The position numbers and the translations under genes were made by a program. DNA of 47,285 nucleotides from a virus, in IMG/VR virus record IMGVR_UViG_3300047444_001245, positions 1-47,285 of that record; one strand, 5' to 3'. Positions 1 to 7,536 of this stretch are shown here, in pieces. Position 1 is the stretch's first letter. Each line of letters opens with the position of its first letter. A model generated the notes under the pieces. That model had not been told where the DNA came from, ran no database searches, and saw only the letters and a list, made by a program, of their open reading frames with translations.

Positions 1-1
1 C

Positions 2-2119
2 TTCGAGGGCGACCCCGTCCGGCTGCACGGCGTCGGCTTCGTCTTCGCGGCCGGCGACGGGCTCACGGGCGTCGACATCGACGACTGCCGGAACCCGGAG
101 ACCGGCGAGCTCGGGCCGTGGGCCGGCGAGATCCTCGAGCAGCTCTCGAGCTACACCGAGGTGTCGCCGTCCGGCACCGGCGTCAAGGTCGTCCTCCGCG
201 CCGACGTCCCCGGCACGGCCTCGCGCCGCAACAAGATCGAGATGTACTCGCACTCGCGCTACTTCACCATCACCGGCGACCGGCTCGCGGCGCTGCCGCC
301 GGCGGTCGAGGCCCGCCAGGGCCCGCTCGCCGACCTCTACCGCGAGGTCTTCGGCGCCGCGGCCGCGCCGGCCGCGGAGGCCCCGGCCGCGCCGGCCGAC
401 CCGCAGGCCGCCGGCAAGGACGCGCGCGTGCGCGCGATCGGCGACGACGAGCTGCTCGACCGCATGGTCCGCGCCGCCAACGGCGCGAAGTTCTCGCGGC
501 TGTGGGCCGGGAGCACCGAGGACCACGCCGGCGACCAGAGCCGCGCCGACGCCAGCCTGTGCGCCATCCTCGTCTACTGGAGCCGCGCCGACGCCGCGCG
601 CGTCGACCGCCTCTTCCGGCGGTCGGGCCTCTTCCGCAAGAAGTGGGACGAGCGCCGCGGCGACCGGACCTACGGCGAGCGCACGCTCGCCAACGCCGTG
701 TCCAGCGCCGCGGCGCTGTGGGACCCGGACCGCGAGGCCGCCGTCGCCGACCACAACGACCTCGCCAACGCCAACCTGTTCGAGGAGCTCGCCGAGGGAA
801 GGTTCCGGCACGCGGGCGCCCTGAAGACCTGGCTCGCCTGGAACGGCGTGCACTGGGACCGCGAGGCCGCCGTCGAGCTGCAGCGCGCGCTCGAGGGCGT
901 GGCCGCGGAGGTCAAGCGCCGCGCGGAGCTGGTGCCGGACCAGCAGGCCAGGACGCGCGAGCTGAAGTGGGCCGTCACCTGCGGCGAGACGTGGCGCTAC
1001 GCCAGCCTCGAGAAGATGCTCACGTGGCGGCTCGACGTGCGCCTGGAGCTCCTCGACAAGCGGCCGATGCTGCTCGCCTGCGGGAACGGCGTCGTGGACC
1101 TCGCGGCCGGGTCGTTCGCGCCGGGCCGGCCCGATGACTGGCTCACGCGCGCCACGGACGTGATGTACGTGCCGAGGGCGAAGTGCCCGCGGTGGGACAA
1201 GTTCATGGACGAGATCATGCTCGGCGACAAGGAGATGGTCGCGTACCTTTGGCGCGTGCTCGGCTACTGCCTCACCGGCGACACGAGCGAGCGGGCGTTC
1301 TTCCTGCTGCACGGGCACGGCCGGAACGGGAAGTCCACGTTCATGGAGGTGCTGCACGCGATGCTGTCGCCCGGCGGCCGCGGCTACGCGCAGAAGGCGC
1401 GGTTCACAACCTTCCTGCAGAAGGGGCAGGTCAACGGCGGCGCGAACGACGACGTGGCCCACCTCGCGGGCGCGCGGCTCGTAGTCGCGGCCGAGAGCTC
1501 GGGCCGCGCGCCGCTCGACGTGCCGCTCGTCAAGGAGCTCACCGGCTCCGACACGATCAGAGCGCGCCACCTGTACGGGCGCGAGTTCGAGTTCAGGCCG
1601 AGCTTCAAGCTGTTCCTCGTCACGAACCAGGTGCCGCCGATCCACGAGTCGACGTACGCGCTGTGGGACCGCCTGCACTACATACCGTTCAACTACCGCG
1701 TGCCGGACAAGGACGTCGACGCGCGCCTGCCGATCGCGCTAATGGGCGAGCTCGAGGGGATCCTCGCGAAGGCCGTGGCCGCGTGCCGCGAGTGGCTCGC
1801 GGACGGGCTGCAGCCGCCGGCGAAGGTGCTCAAGGCGCGCGAGGCGCTGCAGGAGGCCAACGACATGGTCGGTGAGTTCATCAGGGAGTGCTGCGAGCAG
1901 AGGGACGGCGCGCGGCAGGCGCACCCCGAGCTGTACTCGGTCTTCAACGGCTGGTCGAAGCGCGCCGGGCTCAAGACCCCGCCGACCTCGAAGCACCTCG
2001 CCGACGCGCTCGAGACGCGCGGCTGGGAGTTCCGGCGCGGCGCCGGCAACGTCCGGACGTGGCAGAACTGGGAGCTCAAGGCCGGCCAGAAGGACTTCGG
2101 ACTTGACGGGCCGATCTAG
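2..2119 (+). CDS. Primase-polymerase / SF3 helicase (5' truncated)
   Basis: This is a replicative phage/plasmid primase fused to a helicase. The reading frame is open from base 2 with no start, so the N-terminus lies outside the window. The first 60 residues carry a PrimPol-type active site (GVDIDD, bases 68-85) followed by YTEVSPSGTGVKV, typical of bifunctional DNA primase/polymerase domains. The C-terminal half is a D5/P4-like superfamily 3 helicase: Walker A HGHGRNGKST (about 1310-1339), an acidic Walker B region (LVVAAESS) and the sensor-like FLVTNQVPP near 1615-1640. Together these would unwind and prime phage DNA. The nearest downstream element is an AT-rich palindromic island that could be its origin. 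A likely terminator hairpin overlaps the stop codon. Assignment is firm; the missing N-terminal length is unknown. Confidence 0.93.
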   Translation, partial: FEGDPVRLHGVGFVFAAGDGLTGVDIDDCRNPETGELGPWAGEILEQLSSYTEVSPSGTGVKVVLRADVPGTASRRNKIEMYSHSRYFTITGDRLAALPPAVEARQGPLADLYREVFGAAAAPAAEAPAAPADPQAAGKDARVRAIGDDELLDRMVRAANGAKFSRLWAGSTEDHAGDQSRADASLCAILVYWSRADAARVDRLFRRSGLFRKKWDERRGDRTYGERTLANAVSSAAALWDPDREAAVADHNDLANANLFEELAEGRFRHAGALKTWLAWNGVHWDREAAVELQRALEGVAAEVKRRAELVPDQQARTRELKWAVTCGETWRYASLEKMLTWRLDVRLELLDKRPMLLACGNGVVDLAAGSFAPGRPDDWLTRATDVMYVPRAKCPRWDKFMDEIMLGDKEMVAYLWRVLGYCLTGDTSERAFFLLHGHGRNGKSTFMEVLHAMLSPGGRGYAQKARFTTFLQKGQVNGGANDDVAHLAGARLVVAAESSGRAPLDVPLVKELTGSDTIRARHLYGREFEFRPSFKLFLVTNQVPPIHESTYALWDRLHYIPFNYRVPDKDVDARLPIALMGELEGILAKAVAACREWLADGLQPPAKVLKAREALQEANDMVGEFIRECCEQRDGARQAHPELYSVFNGWSKRAGLKTPPTSKHLADALETRGWEFRRGAGNVRTWQNWELKAGQKDFGLDGPI

Positions 2120-2159
2120 ACACGGCCCGCAGACCGGCCGGGGCGATCGCGCGTTTTTT
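2107..2159 (+). terminator. Hairpin over the primase stop codon, then a T-run
   Basis: A perfect 7-bp stem (CGGGCCG 2107-2113 with CGGCCCG 2123-2129) has the primase TAG stop (2117-2119) in its 9-nt loop. A run of six T lies at 2154-2159, 24 nt beyond the stem, which is far for a classical intrinsic terminator. It is best read as a transcription end or mRNA-stabilising hairpin. Confidence 0.4.
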
Positions 2160-2346
2160 AACTGCCTTTTTCCCGTAAGTCCTTTGTTTGCAGCAAATAC
2201 AATTTTTCATAGTTAAAAAAACATGCGCTTTATTATTTGCACGTATACGAGAGCGAGTATAAGAAATAATATATAACGGCATGTTTTTTTAACAATTTAA
2301 CTTTCTCGTTTTTTTCTCATTTTCCTGTTTACATCCGGCCGGCACT
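2120..2346. other. AT-rich non-coding island
   Basis: About 225 bp without a convincing gene, strikingly AT-rich against roughly two-thirds GC on both sides. It holds three copies of GT(T)6-7AAC: 2153-2162, 2283-2293, and inverted at 2212-2222. It also holds a short palindrome TTTGC-A-GCAAA (2187-2197) and a nested palindrome at 2212-2293. Lying between replication and packaging genes, it is a natural candidate for a replication origin, a late promoter/operator region, or a packaging-related site. No textbook -35/-10 pair stands out, so promoter activity is not claimed. Confidence 0.6.
2212..2293. repeat. Nested inverted repeat (15 + 8 + 5 bp stems)
   Basis: A perfect 15-bp inverted repeat GTTAAAAAAACATGC (2212-2226) / GCATGTTTTTTTAAC (2279-2293) encloses a second perfect 8-bp repeat (TATTATTT 2231-2238 / AAATAATA 2264-2271) and a third 5-bp one (TATAC 2244-2248 / GTATA 2257-2261). 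The arms nest in register, so a single strand could fold into one long interrupted hairpin, or duplex DNA could extrude a cruciform. Function is unknown; an origin structure or bidirectional terminator are the simplest readings. Confidence 0.75.
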
Positions 2347-2880
2347 GTGCGCTTAATAGCGCTGTCCGAAAATTTAGGAGTCGCGATCGCCCCCGTGACG
2401 AAAGCTCCTCAAAACACGAACGACAAGAGGAAGACCCATGATTCTCTTGGCCGTCGCCTGCCAAAGAAGCACTCCCGCCCCAATTCGAATCCTCTTCGTG
2501 GAAAAGACAGTCCCCTCTCGGCGGCCGGCGCTCCGTATCGGTGGCAGAAGGGAAAGTCGGGGAACCCGGGCGGCCGGCCGCGCAACGTCATCAGCGACGC
2601 GATCCGCGCGGTGCTCGCCGAGGAAGACCCCGAGCTCCGCGTGACCAACGCGGAGGTCATCGCGCGCGGGCTCGTGGAAGACGCGAAGGGAACGGGCATG
2701 TCGCCGGCGCAGCGCGTCGAGGCCGGCGTCGACCCGCGCGTCGCGCTCATGGCCTCGGATATGGTGCTCGATCGCACCGAGGGAAAGCCCGCGCAGTCGA
2801 TGATCCTGTCGGGCGGAGAAAATCCTATCAAAGTTCAGATGGAGGAAGTGCGTGGCAAGCTGTTCTCCAAGCTTGGTTGA
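2347..2880 (+). CDS. DUF5681 protein, probable small-terminase role
   Basis: A 177-residue protein with a basic, low-complexity N-terminus and the signature KGKSGNPGGRPR at residues 68-79, the hallmark of DUF5681 proteins commonly encoded just upstream of phage large terminases. The family is thought to recognise DNA or regulate packaging, but its biochemistry is not settled. The C-terminal part is helical and carries no catalytic motif that I recognise. The gene overlaps the large terminase start by 29 nt. The start is uncertain: GTG 2347 has no clear ribosome binding site, and GTG 2395 follows AGGAG with long spacing; no early in-frame ATG exists. The motif is unaffected by either choice. 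Confidence 0.75.
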   Translation: MRLIALSENLGVAIAPVTKAPQNTNDKRKTHDSLGRRLPKKHSRPNSNPLRGKDSPLSAAGAPYRWQKGKSGNPGGRPRNVISDAIRAVLAEEDPELRVTNAEVIARGLVEDAKGTGMSPAQRVEAGVDPRVALMASDMVLDRTEGKPAQSMILSGGENPIKVQMEEVRGKLFSKLG

Positions 2881-4495
2881 GAATCTCCCGCCGGTCTCGC
2901 TCGCGGACCAGTTCCGCGCGCTGACGGCGGAGGAGCGGCAGCGCCGCCTCTCGCTGCTCTCCGACGCGGAGGCGCAGGCCCTCTACTACGACTGGAAGTT
3001 CTGGGCGCGGCCGGCGCAGCTCACGCCCGCCGGCGAGTGGTACGCGTGGCTCGTGATGGCGGGGCGCGGCTTCGGCAAGACGCGGGTCGGCGCGGAGACG
3101 GTGCGGGAGTGGGTGCGGGACTTCGCGATCGTGAACCTCATCGGCCCGACGGTCGACGACGCGCGCGACGTGATGATCGAGGGCGAGTCGGGGATCCTCG
3201 CGATCTGCCCGCCGGACGAGCGGCCCGAGTACAAGAAGTCCTCGCGGCAGCTCGCGTGGCCGAACGGCGCGAAGAGCCTGATTTTCACCGCGGACGAGCC
3301 CGAGCGCCTGCGCGGCAAGCAGCACGAGAAGCTGTGGTGCGACGAGGTCGGCGCGTGGCGCTACCAGGAGTCGTGGGACCAGGCGATGTTCGGGCTGCGG
3401 CTCGGCGCCAGGCCCCAGGCCGTCGTCACGACGACGCCGAAGCCGCTGCAGCTGATCCGCGACCTCATCAAGGACAAGTCGACCTTCATCACCCGGGGCT
3501 CGACCTACGAGAACCGCGCGAACCTCGCGCCGGCCTTCTTCGCGAAGATCATTACGAAGTACGAGGGCACGCGGCTCGGCCGGCAGGAGCTGAACGCGGA
3601 GCTGCTCGCCGACAACCCCGGCGCGCTGTGGCAGCGAAGCCAGATCGACAAGTGCCGCGTCGTCCGGCTTCCGCTCGACGTGGAGCGCAGCGTGTACGCG
3701 CTCGACCCGGCGACGACCTCGACCGAGGAGTCCGACGAGTGGGGCATCATTGGCGCGGCGCGCGACAAGCAGAACCCCCCGCACTTCTACATCTTCGACG
3801 ACCGCTCCGAGATTCTCACCCCCGACGCGGCGTGCAAGCGCGCGGTCGCGGGCTACCACCTCAACAAGTCCGACCGCATCGTCGGCGAGGCGAACAACGG
3901 CGGCGACATGATCGAGGCGCTTCTGCGGCACGTGGACCTGAACGTGAGCTACCGGAAGGTGACGGCCTCGCGCGGTAAGGTCGTGCGGGCCGAGCCGATC
4001 GCGGCGCTGTACGAGCAGGGGCGGGTGCACCACGTCGGGATGTTCGCCGCGCTGGAAGACCAGATGTGCGACTACAACCCGGCGACGGTGCAGAAAAGCC
4101 CGGATCGAATGGACGCGGCGGTGTGGGCGCTGACCGAGCTCAGCGAGGGAATGTACACGCTGGGGGTCTTGGAGTACGCGAAGCAGGGCGGGCCGGACGC
4201 GGAGACGGGTGCCGCCGCGAAGGCGAACGGAGCGAAGCCGCCGGACCCCCGCGGCTCGGTGCCCATCACCGCGCCGGAGTCCTCCGGAAAAGTCTGCCCG
4301 GCCTGCGGGTCGGGTCTCATAAACCCGATCGCGGGCGGCCAGCTGCGCTGCAACGCCTGCGCGCACCAGTTCGGCGACGCGGTGGTCGCGGTGCCGGCGG
4401 GGCCGGGGCGCGCGAACGGGAACGCGGGGCACGGCGCGAACGGGCACGGCGCGTTGAGCCCGGCGAGCGGGCGGAAGTTCGGGGACCCGCGATGA
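2852..4495 (+). CDS. terL: Terminase large subunit with C-terminal zinc ribbon
   Basis: The 547-residue ATPase-nuclease packages phage DNA into the prohead through the portal. Walker A is AGRGFGKT (70-77), Walker B LWCDE (161-165), and the coupling motif is VTTTPKP (192-198). The RuvC-like nuclease has plausible acidic residues at D285 (ALDPATT), E346 (GEANNGGDM) and D421 (DRMDAAVWAL). The GTG start follows GGAGG at 2841-2845. Unusually, about 100 residues follow the nuclease: a linker, a four-cysteine ribbon (C482, C485, C500, C503) and a Gly/Asn/His-rich tail. The same ribbon pattern ends the glycosyltransferase at 22243-23676. The ribbon may bind DNA or the portal; that is inference. Confidence 0.93.
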   Translation: MASCSPSLVENLPPVSLADQFRALTAEERQRRLSLLSDAEAQALYYDWKFWARPAQLTPAGEWYAWLVMAGRGFGKTRVGAETVREWVRDFAIVNLIGPTVDDARDVMIEGESGILAICPPDERPEYKKSSRQLAWPNGAKSLIFTADEPERLRGKQHEKLWCDEVGAWRYQESWDQAMFGLRLGARPQAVVTTTPKPLQLIRDLIKDKSTFITRGSTYENRANLAPAFFAKIITKYEGTRLGRQELNAELLADNPGALWQRSQIDKCRVVRLPLDVERSVYALDPATTSTEESDEWGIIGAARDKQNPPHFYIFDDRSEILTPDAACKRAVAGYHLNKSDRIVGEANNGGDMIEALLRHVDLNVSYRKVTASRGKVVRAEPIAALYEQGRVHHVGMFAALEDQMCDYNPATVQKSPDRMDAAVWALTELSEGMYTLGVLEYAKQGGPDAETGAAAKANGAKPPDPRGSVPITAPESSGKVCPACGSGLINPIAGGQLRCNACAHQFGDAVVAVPAGPGRANGNAGHGANGHGALSPASGRKFGDPR

Positions 4496-4578
4496 GGGCC
4501 TACCTCGTCCTCGCGCTGCCGTGCCTGCTGTTCGTCCTCGTGGTGTGGCGCGTCGCGCGGTCGCGGAGGGTCTCGTGA
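4492..4578 (+). CDS. 28-residue single-span membrane peptide
   Basis: A very small gene whose ATG overlaps the terminase stop (ATGA) and whose TGA overlaps the next GTG start (GTGA). The peptide is a single hydrophobic helix (residues 4-19) with a basic tail RVARSRRVS. Both junctions and the GGAGGG ribosome binding site near its end fit the chain of translationally coupled genes here, which is the main reason to believe it. Function unknown; membrane localisation with a cytoplasmic basic tail is likely. Confidence 0.5.
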   Translation: MRAYLVLALPCLLFVLVVWRVARSRRVS

Positions 4579-4916
4579 ACCTCGGGCCGGGCGGCCTCTA
4601 TCTCAAGCCCGAGGGCTTCGCCTTCTGGCAGAGGCTCGGTGAGGTGAAGGACGTGGAGTTCCACGCGCCGGCCAACAAGGTGATGGCGCGCTACAACCCG
4701 ATCGTCCTGCGCGAGACCGAGGAGCTCTCGGTCATCGAGCAGCTGAGGATGTACTGCGAGCACTACGGGCCGCTGAAGATTCAGTTCAACGCGTACGTCG
4801 CGCCGGGCCAGGTGTGGTTCAACGAGGGTGTCTTCATCATGAACGAGGCCTGGGCCAAGGCGCAGTTCTCGACGTTCGACGCGGCGCTGCTGAAGAGCAT
4901 GGGGGTGAAGCCGTGA
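4575..4916 (+). CDS. Hypothetical protein (113 aa)
   Basis: I do not recognise this protein. GTG 4575 is chosen because it overlaps the upstream stop by 4 nt and follows GGAGGG at 4565-4570; an in-frame ATG at 4521 would add 18 Arg/Ala-rich residues read from inside the previous gene. The product is a soluble, mixed alpha/beta sequence with many aromatic residues (GFAFWQRLG, VWFNEGVFIMNEAW) and no cysteine pairs, signal peptide or membrane span. It sits in the coupled small-gene string after the terminase. Confidence 0.7.
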   Translation: MNLGPGGLYLKPEGFAFWQRLGEVKDVEFHAPANKVMARYNPIVLRETEELSVIEQLRMYCEHYGPLKIQFNAYVAPGQVWFNEGVFIMNEAWAKAQFSTFDAALLKSMGVKP

Positions 4917-5062
4917 CCAGGCGCTCCGCGTGCGGTCATCGTTCGTCGAAGTTCATCGGCGGCGAATGCCTGTCGTGCGGTCGCGCGGTGAAATTCGAGA
5001 TTGTCATTCTTATAGTTATGATTCTGATGGGAATCTTCCATGGAAGGCTGGGCGGCCTGTGA
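4913..5062 (+). CDS. Small zinc-knuckle plus membrane peptide (49 aa)
   Basis: GTG 4913 overlaps the previous stop and its TGA overlaps the next start. The N-terminal half has C-G-H (C7, H9) followed by C19-x-x-C22, a possible small metal site. Residues about 28-43 form a hydrophobic helix (VILIVMILMGIF), so the peptide is probably membrane anchored with the metal site in the cytoplasm. The DNA of the helix is noticeably AT-richer than its surroundings. Function unknown. Confidence 0.55.
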   Translation: MTRRSACGHRSSKFIGGECLSCGRAVKFEIVILIVMILMGIFHGRLGGL

Positions 5063-5571
5063 CGGATTTCGCCGAGCGGCTCGACGCCCTCCGCCCGCGG
5101 CTGCGGAACACGCTGCGGCGCCATGGGTGCCGCGACTACTTCCTCGACGACGCGGTGCAGCAGGGGGTCATGCAGGCGTGGCGCCGGCGCGGCACGTTCC
5201 GCGGCGAGGCGGCGCTCGCGACTTGGGCGACCCGCGTGACGCTGAACGAGTTCTTCATGATGGCGCGCGGGAGCAAGATGAGCCGCAACACGCGGAACAT
5301 GAACGAGGCGGACGAGCTCCGGGCGGCGAGCGAGCCGGACCCGGCGCCGTCGCCGCTCGACCTGGCCGTCGCCGGCGAGGCGCGCCGCCGCCTGGTGCGC
5401 GCGATCGCGCGGCTGCCGCTCGGGCAGCGGTCGATCCTGGCGCGTCAGCTGCTGGTCGACGAGACGTACAAGGAGCTCGCGGCGAGCTTCGGCACGACCG
5501 AGTCGAACATGAAGAGCCAGGCGTTCAAGGGGCGCGCGAAGGTGCGCCGGATGCTGGAGGCACGGGCGTGA
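5059..5571 (+). CDS. ECF-like RNA polymerase sigma factor
   Basis: A 170-residue sigma-70-family protein of ECF size, starting at the coupled GTG 5059. Region 2 spans about residues 25-75 (YFLDDAVQQGVMQAWRRRG, then TWATRVTLNEFF), corresponding to the core-binding and -10 recognition helices. A proline/acid-rich linker at 85-100 leads to region 4 at 115-168, with helix-turn-helix LLVDETYKELAASFGTTES and the recognition helix N-MKSQAFKGRAKVRRML. It would redirect host RNA polymerase, most simply to phage late promoters. A sigma factor placed between terminase and portal is uncommon. No anti-sigma gene is obvious, although small membrane peptides flank it. Confidence 0.85.
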   Translation: MTDFAERLDALRPRLRNTLRRHGCRDYFLDDAVQQGVMQAWRRRGTFRGEAALATWATRVTLNEFFMMARGSKMSRNTRNMNEADELRAASEPDPAPSPLDLAVAGEARRRLVRAIARLPLGQRSILARQLLVDETYKELAASFGTTESNMKSQAFKGRAKVRRMLEARA

Positions 5572-5828
5572 GGAACTTGACGTTCCAGTCCGGCGACTGC
5601 GGGTATCCGGGTCCGCTAAGTCCCGCGCTCGAGCGATCGGAGCGAGACCGCTTCAGAATACTGGAAGCGCGCGTCCTGCTGTTCGCGGCGCGCAACCGCA
5701 TATCGCCCGGCGAGACTACCTTGGTGCAGGTGATGACCGGGTCCGGGCCGAAGCTTTTCCCGCAGTGGCGGCCGGCGGTGGAGTCGATCATGTCCCTGAA
5801 CATCGACCTGTCGAAGGAGATAAATTGA
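5568..5828 (+). CDS. Hypothetical protein (86 aa)
   Basis: Starts at GTG 5568, overlapping the sigma-factor stop by 4 nt, and ends in TTGA that starts the next gene. The product is soluble, with one helical stretch rich in Arg and Leu (ERSERDRFRILEARVLLF, residues 23-40) and a Pro/Trp segment (FPQWRPAVESI). I recognise no domain. Its place directly after the sigma factor makes a regulatory partner possible, but nothing in the sequence shows it. Confidence 0.6.
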   Translation: MRNLTFQSGDCGYPGPLSPALERSERDRFRILEARVLLFAARNRISPGETTLVQVMTGSGPKLFPQWRPAVESIMSLNIDLSKEIN

Positions 5829-6022
5829 GGCGGATCGAGATCAGGACGGCCGACGCCGCGTGGCTGGCCGAGGTCGTGGTGAGGGAGATCCCCCGCGTCG
5901 GGGAGGTCGTCTTGCTCGCGGACCCGGAGCGGACGTTCAAGGTGATCGGGGTACGGCACGACCTGCGGCAGAACGCGGTGGGAAACCACCTGGTCACGGT
6001 GCTGGCGGAGGAGGCGAAGTGA
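5825..6022 (+). CDS. Small beta-rich hypothetical protein (65 aa)
   Basis: Starts at TTG 5825 within TTGA overlapping the previous stop. The sequence alternates hydrophobic and charged residues (EVVLLADPERTFKVIGVRH), suggesting a small beta barrel. Small proteins of this look are frequent in phage structural operons, but I cannot assign a family. An ATG at 5765 in the same frame would read into the previous gene and is less likely. Confidence 0.55.
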   Translation: MRRIEIRTADAAWLAEVVVREIPRVGEVVLLADPERTFKVIGVRHDLRQNAVGNHLVTVLAEEAK

Positions 6023-6273
6023 AACGACGAAGCTTCATCTCATCGGTGCTCGCGTCGATCGCGGCTGTGCCATTCCTGCGCGCGGAGAAAGCGCTCGCAT
6101 TCGCGGCGCCGCGGAAGATGAACATGATGCTGGTCGGAACCGGCTCCGTGTACGGCGTCTCGCCGTTCGCGGCCGCGAACCAAAAAATACGGCTCGCGCT
6201 CGCGCGTCAAAATTTTCAACTGAAGTATTACTGCGAAGGGGCTGTTCCTGGAGCTAAGGAGGCAACCGCGTGA
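6019..6273 (+). CDS. Tat-leader protein A (84 aa)
   Basis: Starts at the coupled GTG 6019. The N-terminus KRRSFIS followed by a moderately hydrophobic stretch (VLASIAAVPFL) and a likely cleavage region (EKALAFA) matches a twin-arginine (Tat) export leader. The remaining 55 or so residues have no recognised domain. The next gene begins with a very similar leader (RRRSFISAL), so the two are probably related by duplication or share a common export requirement. Tat proteins cross the membrane folded, so a periplasmic or cell-surface role is inferred. Confidence 0.65.
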   Translation: MKRRSFISSVLASIAAVPFLRAEKALAFAAPRKMNMMLVGTGSVYGVSPFAAANQKIRLALARQNFQLKYYCEGAVPGAKEATA

Positions 6274-6734
6274 GGCGTCGCTCTTTCATCTCGGCCCTGG
6301 TTGTCGCGGTCGCGTCGCTCGCGTTCCTGAAGGCGGAGACCGCGGCGGGGCTGCTGGAAGGGCCGGCGGACGAGAACGAGCTGACGATCAGCTACGCCTA
6401 CGAGATCGGTCGCGGCGGGTTCCTGGACGAGCCGTTCGTCGTCACGGTGAACGGCGAGGCGATGAAGTACGGCGAGGACTTCACCGTGAAGGACGGAACG
6501 TTCACGTTCAACATTCCGCGCGACGTCAGGCGGGTGAACGCGAACGGGGCGGTCTCCGGAAGGAGCGGGTCCTCCATAAAGGTGACCGATTCGCGCGGCC
6601 TCGCGCCGCTGGACCAGGCCGAGGTCTCCGATTCGAACCGGACGCGCTGGGTCGACGCGCGGCCACGGCGGTCTTTGGAGGAGCGTTACGCGGGACGGTA
6701 TCCGACTCCGAAGTTCGGGGAGAAACAGGCGTGA
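6270..6734 (+). CDS. Tat-leader protein B (154 aa)
   Basis: GTG 6270 overlaps the previous stop. It has an RRRSFIS twin-arginine-like leader, hydrophobic core VVAVASLAFL and a likely cleavage near residue 25. The mature part begins with a beta-rich segment (FVVTVNGEAMKYGEDFTVKDG, a 'phage beta-knob' style strand pattern seen in virion decoration proteins) and ends in a basic, disordered tail. Whether it is exported to the periplasm or the leader serves as a virion membrane anchor is not decided by the sequence. Confidence 0.65.
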   Translation: MRRRSFISALVVAVASLAFLKAETAAGLLEGPADENELTISYAYEIGRGGFLDEPFVVTVNGEAMKYGEDFTVKDGTFTFNIPRDVRRVNANGAVSGRSGSSIKVTDSRGLAPLDQAEVSDSNRTRWVDARPRRSLEERYAGRYPTPKFGEKQA

Positions 6735-6877
6735 CGGTACGCTTCACCTTCGAGAGCGCATTCGCCTGCCGCCAGAGCCTCTGGCTCCTGCGCGCGCTCG
6801 CCGCGATCGGGCACGAGGCGAGGCTGAACGCGTGGAGCCGGTCGTTCATGTTCGAGACCGGCTGGAGGATGTTTTGA
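6731..6877 (+). CDS. Small hypothetical protein (48 aa)
   Basis: GTG 6731 to TGA 6877, linked by 4-nt overlaps at both ends (GTGA and TTGA). The peptide is rich in aromatic residues and Arg (FACRQSLWLLRALAAIG). No known domain. Belief rests on coupling and on the GGAGG at 6864-6868, which serves the next gene's TTG start inside its 3' end. Confidence 0.45.
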   Translation: MTVRFTFESAFACRQSLWLLRALAAIGHEARLNAWSRSFMFETGWRMF

Positions 6878-7536
6878 TCTTCAAGACCCCCTATGACTTC
6901 GCGAAGGAGCTCGCCGGCCGCGAGTCGCCGCACTCGTTCGACATGGACAAGGAGAAGGCCGCGGCGGCGCTGCGGGCGCTCGCCGGCCGGATCGAGAAGG
7001 ACGAAGTCACGCTGCAGGCCGGCGGCGTCTACCGCCAGTCGAAGGTCGGCGAGTTCAGCATGACGGCGCTCCTGGTCGAGTACAGCGAGCGCGGGGAGGC
7101 GGTCGTCGCGCTGCACGGGCCGGGCGACAGCCTGCCGGTGGCGGTGGCGGTGGCGATCCCGGGCAGCGTGGTCGAGAATGCGACCTGCGAATACGATTTG
7201 GACGGAAGCCCCTGCGCCGCTGGGATCATCCCGTCGAAGGATTCCTACACCGGTTGGGAACACAAGAGCAAGGCCGCGTGGGGACACTTCGCCACGGACA
7301 AGAAGATCTCCGGCGACCAGTCGGGCCAGTTCCTGCCGTGTTCCGTTTGCCTGCGCGAGCCCGACGCCAACGAGGATCACTTCAAGATCGCGGGGCACAA
7401 GTACCAGGCGCTGATCGCGTTTGGGTCCCCGATCGATCGCCGCTGCCTGGTCCCCTGCGCCGCGTGCGGCAAGACGACATTAAACCCGTGGTGTCCGACA
7501 CACGTCGTCACCTACGAGAACGGAAGCCGAGTTTGA
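6874..7536 (+). CDS. Hypothetical cysteine-rich protein (220 aa)
   Basis: TTG 6874 is chosen because GGAGG (6864-6868) lies 5 nt upstream and the start overlaps the previous stop; GTG 6832 in frame would add 14 residues. The first half is alpha/beta with repeated Lys/Glu/Ala helices. The second half has cysteine pairs: LPCSVC near residue 150, and VPCAAC and NPWC close to the C-terminus, suggesting a structural zinc site. I recognise no family. It lies in the coupled operon just before a LuxR-type regulator. Confidence 0.7.
   Translation: MIFKTPYDFAKELAGRESPHSFDMDKEKAAAALRALAGRIEKDEVTLQAGGVYRQSKVGEFSMTALLVEYSERGEAVVALHGPGDSLPVAVAVAIPGSVVENATCEYDLDGSPCAAGIIPSKDSYTGWEHKSKAAWGHFATDKKISGDQSGQFLPCSVCLREPDANEDHFKIAGHKYQALIAFGSPIDRRCLVPCAACGKTTLNPWCPTHVVTYENGSRV

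Noticed and set aside
118-1137. 339-codon + strand frame inside the primase gene
   Set aside because: Extremely Arg-rich shadow frame; the overlapping frame encodes the PrimPol and helicase motifs.
2237-2277. Sigma-70-type promoter (TTGCAC ... TATAAG/TATAAC) in the AT-rich island
   Set aside because: Spacing is 15 or 29 nt and the elements lie within the palindrome; such matches are expected by chance in AT-rich DNA.
2438-2644. 68-codon frame with ATG after GAGGAAG inside the DUF5681 gene
   Set aside because: The ribosome binding site looks good, but the translation is Arg/Ser-rich without pattern, while the other frame carries the DUF5681 signature. It may mark a start region, but no supportable product.
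2828-4447. 539-codon open frame on the minus strand across the terminase gene
   Set aside because: Arg/Val/Leu-rich low-complexity translation typical of the antisense of GC-rich genes; the + strand has a complete terminase with all motifs.
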